A program made the position numbers and the translations under genes. This document shows positions 6,833 through 11,570 of a DNA stretch of 11,570 nt, piece by piece. The DNA is from Chlorobium sp. (GTDB taxonomy: Bacteria; Bacteroidota; Chlorobiia; Chlorobiales; Chlorobiaceae), in assembly GCA_028277225.1 (NCBI GenBank), contig JANQHB010000006.1, forward strand, positions 22,501-34,070. The letters run 5' to 3'. The number at the start of each line of letters is the position of its first letter. Positions within the stretch are counted from its first letter, which is position 1. Below the pieces are notes generated by a model. It searched no databases. It was given only the letters and a program-made list of their open reading frames with translations, and was not told the origin of the DNA.

Positions 6833-7507
6833 ATCCTGCAGGCAGTAGTAGCTTTTCTGGCCTTTGGTGCAGAGGATGATCGCTCCTGAGCGAACAAGGT
6901 CTATGAGCGTTCGCATGGCTTTCTGTATGGGGATTCCTGCGAGTGTGCTGAACTCCTGTGCTGTTATGGTGGAATGTTTTTCAAGATATCCGAGCAGCAT
7001 TTTTTCGTTTGTGCCGAAAGATAGCTTCAGGGGATCGCCGGCTGATTTCATGAGACAAACCTTGTCGGGTGAAGCTACCTTGTTGTGACTGTCCTCTCGA
7101 AGGTAAACTTTTCTTATCTCTTCATATTTCAGGGTGTCGCCGTTCAGCGCGCTGGAGATATGATAGTGCGGTTTGTCATCGCTTTCGGGGACAATGACCA
7201 TGAGCACAAGTCTTTTTTTATACTCGATGACTTCCGTTTCGATCCGCACATCAGGTTCGATGTGCAGTTTTATGGCATCGTGCACCATTTCCAGCATTTC
7301 TTTTTCGCTGTGAATACCGGTAATCCTTTTGTCATCGTCAACGCCGATCAGGATAATGCCGCCTTCCGTGTTGGCAAACGCGGTTATTGATTTGGCGATT
7401 TTGACAGGGGAGTGCACCAGCCGTTTAAACTCGGTATGCCGTGTTTCGCCCTTGCCGATAATGTCGAGCAGGGGCATGCTTTCAAGTTCGGACCAGGTGA
7501 GTGACAT
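6827..7507 (-). CDS. AlbA_2 (Schlafen-type, former AAA_4) domain protein with C-terminal winged helix, putative transcriptional regulator
   Basis: A 226-residue protein. Residues about 16-135 match the AlbA_2 pattern: GKGETRHTEFKR (18-29), AKSITAFANTEGGIILIGVDDD (38-59) and the RITGI strand. The domain resembles the nucleic-acid-binding AlbA fold and is common in bacterial transcription regulators; the old AAA_4 name does not imply ATPase activity, and no Walker motif is seen. Residues about 165-226 (LLGYLEKHSTITAQEFSTLA onward) look like a winged helix. DNA binding is likely, the target unknown. The gene follows lysS by 93 bp, but an intrinsic terminator lies in that gap, so it probably has its own promoter. 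The last codon and stop lie in the right arm of the heptad repeat. No Shine-Dalgarno is visible. Confidence 0.8.
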   Translation of the reverse strand: MSLTWSELESMPLLDIIGKGETRHTEFKRLVHSPVKIAKSITAFANTEGGIILIGVDDDKRITGIHSEKEMLEMVHDAIKLHIEPDVRIETEVIEYKKRLVLMVIVPESDDKPHYHISSALNGDTLKYEEIRKVYLREDSHNKVASPDKVCLMKSAGDPLKLSFGTNEKMLLGYLEKHSTITAQEFSTLAGIPIQKAMRTLIDLVRSGAIILCTKGQKSYYCLQDA

Positions 7508-7570
7508 GGCGCTTGAATCTTGAAGTTACAGGAATGGGGATGCCTTCGGCAAAGAACCGGCTGTTACTTT

Positions 7571-7599
7571 CAAAAAACAAAAACCGGAGAAAAATCCGA
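7571..7599 (-). terminator. rho-independent terminator of lysS
   Basis: Two bases after the lysS stop codon, the minus strand reads TCGGA, a TTTTTC loop, TCCGG, and then TTTTTGTTTTTTG. The 5-bp stem has one T-G wobble and is followed at once by a strong T-run, the layout expected of an intrinsic terminator. Confidence 0.7.
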
Positions 7600-7600
7600 A

Positions 7601-9148
7601 CTATTCCGGCTTCATGTGCGGGAAAAATATCACGTCCCGAATCGAATCCTCTCCCGTCAGGAGCATGACAAGCCTGTCAACCCCTATTCCGAGACCAGCA
7701 CACGGAGGCATGCCATACTCGAGAGCACGAAGGAAATCTTCATCGACAACCATCGCCTCGTCATCACCCCGCAGCTTGAGCTTTGCCTGGTTTTCAAGCC
7801 GTTCCCGCTGAACGACCGGATCATTCAGTTCCGAGAAGGAATTACAGAGTTCCTTTCCGCCAACGATCAGTTCGAACCGTTCGACGACACCTTCCTCTGA
7901 ACGGTGCTTTTTGGCAAGGGGGGACATTTCGGTCGGGTAGTTGGTAATGAATGTCGGCTGGATGAGTTTCGGTTCGACAAATTCTCCGAAAATCTCATCG
8001 ATGATTTTACCGCTGCCCATTTTCTGGTCGAGTGACAGCCCGAGATCTTTTGCGATGTTGCGCAGTTCGGTTTCAGATTTGTCACGGATATCGACAGAAC
8101 AGTATTCAGCGATGGCGTCGGCTATGCTTAGTCGTCTGAAAGGCGGATCCAGGCTGATGTCGTTGTTGAGGAAGCGGGTTGTATCGGTGCCGTTGACCGA
8201 CATGCAGGTTTCGAAGATCAGGTTTTCGACCAGTTCCATCATCCAGTAGTAGTCCTTGTAAGCGACATAAAGCTCCACCTGGGTGAATTCCGGATTGTGA
8301 AAACGGTCGATCCCTTCATTGCGGAAATCTTTGGCGAATTCAAAGACCCCGTCAAATCCGCCGACAATGAGGCGTTTCAGGTAAAGCTCGTTAGCAATCC
8401 TGAGGTAAAGCTCCATGTCGAGTGCGTTGTGATGGGTTGTGAACGGTCTTGCCGCTGCACCGCCGTAAATGGGTTGAAGGATCGGGGTTTCGACTTCGAG
8501 GTAGCCTTTGGAAGTAAAGAATGCGCGCATGAAGGTAATGATGGCCGAACGCTTGATGAAGGTCTCTTTCACCTCCGGATTGACAATGAGGTCGACATAT
8601 CGCTGCCGGTACCTCGTTTCCTTGTCCGAAAAAGCGTCATAGGTCACTTTCCTGCCATCGATCTCTTTTTCTTTTGCAACCGGTATAGGTCTGAGCGACT
8701 TGCTCAGGAGCGTGAACTCTTCAGCATGGATAGAGATTTCGCCGGTTTTTGTTCTGAAGGTATAGCCTTTTACGCCGACAATATCACCGATATCAAGCAG
8801 TTTGAAAATCCTGTACGCTTCCTGTCCGACATCGTCCCTCCGGATATAGACCTGAATTTTACCGGCTGTGTCCTGAATATGGAAAAAAGAAGCTTTTCCC
8901 ATTTTTCGCAGCGTCATGATCCTGCCCGCTACAGAAACGGTTTCAGATTTGTTCTCCTGGTAGTTTTCGATGATCGGTGTCGAATGAGCGGTCACATCAA
9001 ATACGTAGGGATAGGGATTGACATCTTCTTTGGCAAGCAACGTGCGTTCCTCGATCCTTCTTTGCATCTGATCATTCAGGATTTTCAGTTCGGCATCCTG
9101 TTCAGCCGCGATATTCTGCTGAGGGTCTTTTTCTTTTGAGTCGTTCAT
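7601..9148 (-). CDS. lysS: lysyl-tRNA synthetase, class II (LysRS)
   Basis: A 515-residue class II aminoacyl-tRNA synthetase that charges tRNA-Lys in the cytoplasm. An N-terminal helical extension precedes the anticodon-binding OB fold at about 68-150 (VSVAGRIMTLRKMGKASFFHIQD). Class II motif 1 is around 211-224 (GYLEVETPIL). Motif 2 is FAKDFRNEGIDRFHNPEFTQ (271-290), and motif 3 is GLGIGVDRLVMLLTG (485-499). Length and motif order are normal, and the protein ends in FFPHMKPE, as LysRS proteins commonly do. The gene starts 52 bp after crtB on the same strand with no terminator between, so readthrough from crtB is likely. It ends at an intrinsic terminator. The ATG at 9148 gives the expected N-terminus, but only a poor AAGAA purine stretch precedes it. 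Confidence 0.97.
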   Translation of the reverse strand: MNDSKEKDPQQNIAAEQDAELKILNDQMQRRIEERTLLAKEDVNPYPYVFDVTAHSTPIIENYQENKSETVSVAGRIMTLRKMGKASFFHIQDTAGKIQVYIRRDDVGQEAYRIFKLLDIGDIVGVKGYTFRTKTGEISIHAEEFTLLSKSLRPIPVAKEKEIDGRKVTYDAFSDKETRYRQRYVDLIVNPEVKETFIKRSAIITFMRAFFTSKGYLEVETPILQPIYGGAAARPFTTHHNALDMELYLRIANELYLKRLIVGGFDGVFEFAKDFRNEGIDRFHNPEFTQVELYVAYKDYYWMMELVENLIFETCMSVNGTDTTRFLNNDISLDPPFRRLSIADAIAEYCSVDIRDKSETELRNIAKDLGLSLDQKMGSGKIIDEIFGEFVEPKLIQPTFITNYPTEMSPLAKKHRSEEGVVERFELIVGGKELCNSFSELNDPVVQRERLENQAKLKLRGDDEAMVVDEDFLRALEYGMPPCAGLGIGVDRLVMLLTGEDSIRDVIFFPHMKPE

Positions 9149-9200
9149 GTATTCTTGTTCTTGGCGAAATGATTGGTGATGCTCTTTTCAGGGCAGGGAT

Positions 9201-10133
9201 CTAAGTCTGTGGATGCAGATCGTACCAGATCGAGGGGATTGTCTGCAGTTTCTGGAACAATGTCCTGTATGCCCGTTGTGAGAAAACGTCATAGTTGTTC
9301 TCTTCGATCGTCATAAGAATGTCGCAATAGTTGCGGCTGCTTACCTTTACTGCAAACCTGCTTGCTTTCTCAAGCATGGGTATTCCTTTTTCCGATGCTT
9401 CATAATATTTTCTTGCTCTTTCGATCTGGAATTTGATCAGAGAAACAAACCTGTCGTTCATTTTTTTCTGCATGAATTCCTCCCGGCTGTAGGCGAAACG
9501 TTCGAGATCCTCCAGCGGGATATAAATTCTCCCCCTGTCCACATCTTCTCCTACATCACGGAGAATGTTGGTGAGCTGCATGGCTATACCCAGTTCGATA
9601 GCATGGTCGAGTGCTTTTTTATCGGAATATCCGAAGATTTCAGAGCACATAAGCCCCACGACGGAAGCTACCTTGTAGCAGTAAACGTAGAGGTCGTCAA
9701 ATGTCTCAAAAGGCTTGAAATCGATATCCATCGCAACGCCGTCCATCAGGTCCAGCGGGAGCTCGATCGGTATACTGTAGCTTTTGAGGGTCTCCTGCCA
9801 GGCTATAAGGATGGGATCGTTATGATGATTTCCTTCATAGCAATTCCGGAGCCGGTTTTTCCAGCCGTCCATCATCACGCCGAGATCGTCCCTGCTGAGA
9901 GTTCCGTTGGTCAGCTTGTCTTCGGCCGTGTCGACGAGGTCATCAACGGTTCTGAGCAGGGCATACATTGCGTAGATAGGGTTGCGCTGCGGTTTTGGCA
10001 GGAACCAGGTAGCCAGATAGAATGTCTTGGCGTGGTGTTTCGTTATCTCGCGGCAGTATGTATAGGCATCTTCCGTTGTATGCTCTTTCCCTGACCCTTG
10101 TACAACTGTTTTGCCATTATAGCTGTATTTCAT
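9201..10133 (-). CDS. crtB: phytoene/squalene synthase family enzyme, probable phytoene synthase CrtB
   Basis: From the ATG at 10133 this gives 310 residues. Head-to-head prenyl synthase motifs are clear: HHAKTFYLATWFLP (33-46), the first Asp-rich motif RTVDDLVD (D64, D68), YCYKVASVVG (151-160) and the second Asp-rich motif LTNILRDVGEDVDRGRIYIP (187-206; D193, D197). The expected reaction joins two geranylgeranyl diphosphates to phytoene, the entry to carotenoids, which green sulfur bacteria need in chlorosomes and reaction centres. Squalene or dehydrosqualene synthesis cannot be excluded from sequence. The frame stays open upstream to a GTG at 10247, but those 38 extra residues have no family-like features and begin inside a MITE copy, so I prefer 10133. 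Dxs, encoded nearby on the other strand, supplies the isoprenoid precursors. No strong Shine-Dalgarno precedes the ATG. Confidence 0.85.
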   Translation of the reverse strand: MKYSYNGKTVVQGSGKEHTTEDAYTYCREITKHHAKTFYLATWFLPKPQRNPIYAMYALLRTVDDLVDTAEDKLTNGTLSRDDLGVMMDGWKNRLRNCYEGNHHNDPILIAWQETLKSYSIPIELPLDLMDGVAMDIDFKPFETFDDLYVYCYKVASVVGLMCSEIFGYSDKKALDHAIELGIAMQLTNILRDVGEDVDRGRIYIPLEDLERFAYSREEFMQKKMNDRFVSLIKFQIERARKYYEASEKGIPMLEKASRFAVKVSSRNYCDILMTIEENNYDVFSQRAYRTLFQKLQTIPSIWYDLHPQT

Positions 10134-10204
10134 TGAACTCGACTGGATTGAGATGCAAAAAAGAGTATCGCCTTGTTCAGGGTTAGGCGAGGAAAAAAGT
10201 AACT

Positions 10205-10461
10205 CCTGAATTGAGCGATTGTCGAGCATGCCGGAGATGTGAGGCACAGGGAATGCCGCTGTAGTGATCTACCGCAAGTTCCCTGTAACGAAGCAGATCC
10301 GGTGTGAACGACAATCCCGAAGGGTTTCAACAAATGCGGCTCTACATTAGTTTTCACGCACACCTGAAAGGTGAGGGATAATTTCAATACAAACACAGTA
10401 TAACAGATTGTTATTAATATACTTACTATTATGGAGCATTTGTTGAAACGCTCAGTTTAGG
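10205..10461. mobile_element. MITE-like element, copy B (257 bp), inverted relative to copy A
   Basis: The ends are CCTGAATTGAGCG (10205-10217) and CGCTCAGTTTAGG (10449-10461), inverted repeats matching at 11 of 13 positions. The right 137 bp match copy A at about 85%. At the left end, CCTGAATTGAGCGATTGTC matches the corresponding copy A end (CCTGAACTGAGCGATTGTC) at 18 of 19 positions. Copy B is about 42 bp longer, largely because of an extra hairpin with arms ACAGGGAA (10246-10253) and TTCCCTGT (10279-10286). No target-site duplication is visible (TAACT before, TTCCA after), so it is older or has lost one. It fills most of the 375-bp gap between crtB and yjbQ and may hold promoters for both. 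The crtB-proximal end lies 71 bp before the crtB ATG. Confidence 0.82.
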
Positions 10462-10508
10462 TTCCACATAACAAACACGGCACAGAGTAACGGCATCCTC
10501 TTTTTCCT

Positions 10509-10934
10509 ATGAACTACCTCACCAGAACAATCAGCAGGGAAACCGTCGATCCGATACAAATTATCGACATCACTGAAGAAGTACGCGAAACTGCCGCGTC
10601 ATGCGGGCTGGAGAAAGGTCTCATCACGCTTGTAACCCAGCATACCACAGCGTTCATCAATATCAACGAGCAGGAAGGGCGGCTGCTTGAGGATATGGTG
10701 ATTTTTCTCAAACGTCTTGTCCCCAGGGACGGAAACTACATGCACAATATCGCGCCGGTAGACGGCCGCGACAACGCCCATTCACACCTGATGGGCCTTT
10801 TTATGAACAGCACCGAAACGATTCCTTTTGAAGCAAGAAGACTGCTGCTTGGCCGATGGCAGTCCATCTTTCTTGTAGAGCTTGACGGACCGCGTGAAAA
10901 ACGCGAGGTGCTGCTGCATATTTCAGGGATCTGA
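10509..10934 (+). CDS. yjbQ: YjbQ family protein (UPF0047)
   Basis: A 141-residue, full-length member of the YjbQ/UPF0047 family. Conserved stretches are THHT-like QHTTAFININEQEGRLLEDM (44-63), AHSHLMGLFMNSTETIP (90-106, with H91 and H93) and LGRWQSIFLVELDGPREKRE (114-133). The E. coli member has been reported to show weak thiamine-phosphate-synthase activity when overproduced, but the true role is unsettled, so I assign none. It is probably cytoplasmic. The start codon lies 47 bp after the end of MITE copy B, and the upstream stretch (CTCTTTTTCCT) lacks a Shine-Dalgarno. It lies 186 bp before dxs on the same strand. Its leader shares ancestry with the tgt leader through the MITE. Confidence 0.88.
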   Translation: MNYLTRTISRETVDPIQIIDITEEVRETAASCGLEKGLITLVTQHTTAFININEQEGRLLEDMVIFLKRLVPRDGNYMHNIAPVDGRDNAHSHLMGLFMNSTETIPFEARRLLLGRWQSIFLVELDGPREKREVLLHISGI

Positions 10935-10994
10935 TCAACCGGAATACCCGCCACGTTCCCGAATGAACACCTTTCGAATGTTGTATGCTGTTTT

Positions 10995-11026
10995 TTCCCG
11001 ATTATCCCGCGGGAAGGAACCGGGAA
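10995..11026 (+). other. alternative hairpins in the yjbQ-dxs gap
   Basis: TTCCCG (10995-11000) can pair with CGGGAA (11021-11026), or its first five bases with GGGAA (11011-11015); a palindrome TCCCGCGGGA lies between them at 11005-11014. The two pairings exclude each other. A T-run (10991-10996) precedes rather than follows the arms, so this is not an ordinary terminator for yjbQ. It may be a structured dxs leader or a protein-binding palindrome; the sequence does not decide. Confidence 0.3.
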
Positions 11027-11120
11027 TAGTTGAAAGCAGTTAGTTGAAGGTATGGAAACACAAACCTGAGTTTCGGCAGATATCCGACAGTCATGGTCAG
11101 GCAAGAAAAAAACACTCCAG

Positions 11121-11570
11121 ATGGAAAACAGACCACCTCATTCGATTCCCGGAAAATACCCCCTTTTATCGAATATTCATTCTCCGGACGACCTTAACAG
11201 GTTCAAGCCGGAAGAACTGCAGGCTGTCGCCGACGAATGCCGATCGTACCTTATCGATGTCATTTCAGCAAATGGCGGTCATTTCGGTTCAAGCCTGGGT
11301 GTCGTGGAAATGACGGTCGCGATGCACTACGTCTACAGAACACCGCACGACAAGATCGTCTGGGATGTCGGACACCAGGCCTACATCCACAAAATGCTGA
11401 CAGGAAGAAAAGACCTGATGCACACCAACAGGAAATTCAACGGTCTGGCCGGCTTCCCGAAACGATCGGAAAGCCCTCATGACGCATTCGGAACCGGCCA
11501 CGCATCCACCTCGATATCCGCCGCTGCAGGGATGGCGCTGGCAAGAGACCTTTCAGGAAGCAACGAAAAG
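11121..11570 (+). CDS. dxs: 1-deoxy-D-xylulose-5-phosphate synthase Dxs, 5' part, cut by window edge
   Basis: The first 150 codons of Dxs, the thiamine-diphosphate enzyme that joins pyruvate and glyceraldehyde 3-phosphate in the first step of the MEP isoprenoid pathway. Clear family stretches are NGGHFGSSLGVVEMTVAMHYVY (51-72), IVWDVGHQAYIHKMLTGR (79-96), GFPKRSESPHDAFGTGHAST (111-130) and SISAAAGMA. GHFGSSLG differs slightly from the common GHLASSLG. The GDG cofactor motif and the transketolase domains lie beyond the edge. The ATG at 11121 is the only in-frame ATG after a TGA at 11067. No clear Shine-Dalgarno is present. The gene's product feeds the pathway that crtB draws on, though the two genes are on opposite strands. 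Confidence 0.96.
   Translation, partial: MENRPPHSIPGKYPLLSNIHSPDDLNRFKPEELQAVADECRSYLIDVISANGGHFGSSLGVVEMTVAMHYVYRTPHDKIVWDVGHQAYIHKMLTGRKDLMHTNRKFNGLAGFPKRSESPHDAFGTGHASTSISAAAGMALARDLSGSNEK

Noticed and set aside
8297..9139. 280-residue open frame on the plus strand opposite lysS
   Set aside because: It is the antisense shadow of the LysRS OB-fold and catalytic region; codon pattern and motifs belong to lysS.
10462..10508. Target-site duplication for MITE copy B
   Set aside because: The flanking bases TAACT (left) and TTCCA (right) do not match, so no duplication is claimed.

Overview
The window looks like chromosomal DNA of a green sulfur bacterium (Chlorobiota, Chlorobium/Prosthecochloris type). 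This is inferred from the set of lysS, a phytoene synthase, dxs, tgt-rimO and an UpxY-type NusG paralogue, from a base composition near 50% G+C, and from the near absence of Shine-Dalgarno sequences. Assignment to a species is not possible from what I can see.

Layout. Positions 1-2193 (minus) hold the N-terminal 731 codons of a primase-helicase of the TOTE conflict-system type, a probable defence gene that runs off the left edge. It lies downstream of a tight tgt-rimO pair (minus, 2354-4820) for queuosine in tRNA and methylthiolation of ribosomal protein S12. From 5154 (plus) comes a two-gene surface-polysaccharide unit: a NusG/RfaH/UpxY-type antiterminator and a UDP-glucuronate 4-epimerase-like SDR enzyme. 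It meets, tail to tail across an inverted heptanucleotide-repeat element (6687-6832), a minus-strand series of crtB-like phytoene synthase, lysS and an AlbA_2/Schlafen-type regulator. On the right, divergent from crtB, are a YjbQ-family gene (10509-10934) and the start of dxs (11121 to the edge), both plus strand.

The main non-genic result is an apparent MITE family with two copies. Copy A (4826-5040) and copy B (10205-10461) share 13-bp terminal inverted repeats (CCTRAAYTGAGCG), subterminal sequence at both ends, and an ungapped 137-bp block about 85% identical by hand count. Copy A is flanked by a perfect 5-bp direct repeat, TATAT. Copy A ends only 5 bp from the tgt start codon, so the tgt leader, its likely ribosome-binding site and probably its promoter come from the element. 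Copy B, in the same orientation relative to its downstream gene, forms the upstream region of yjbQ and the divergent upstream region of crtB. Two unrelated genes thus appear to share a transposon-derived control region.

Other points: Tgt lacks two of the three cysteines of its structural zinc site; the primase-helicase is visibly poorer in G+C than the housekeeping genes beside it; and lysS ends in a convincing rho-independent terminator. I found no rRNA, tRNA, CRISPR array or intact transposase gene.
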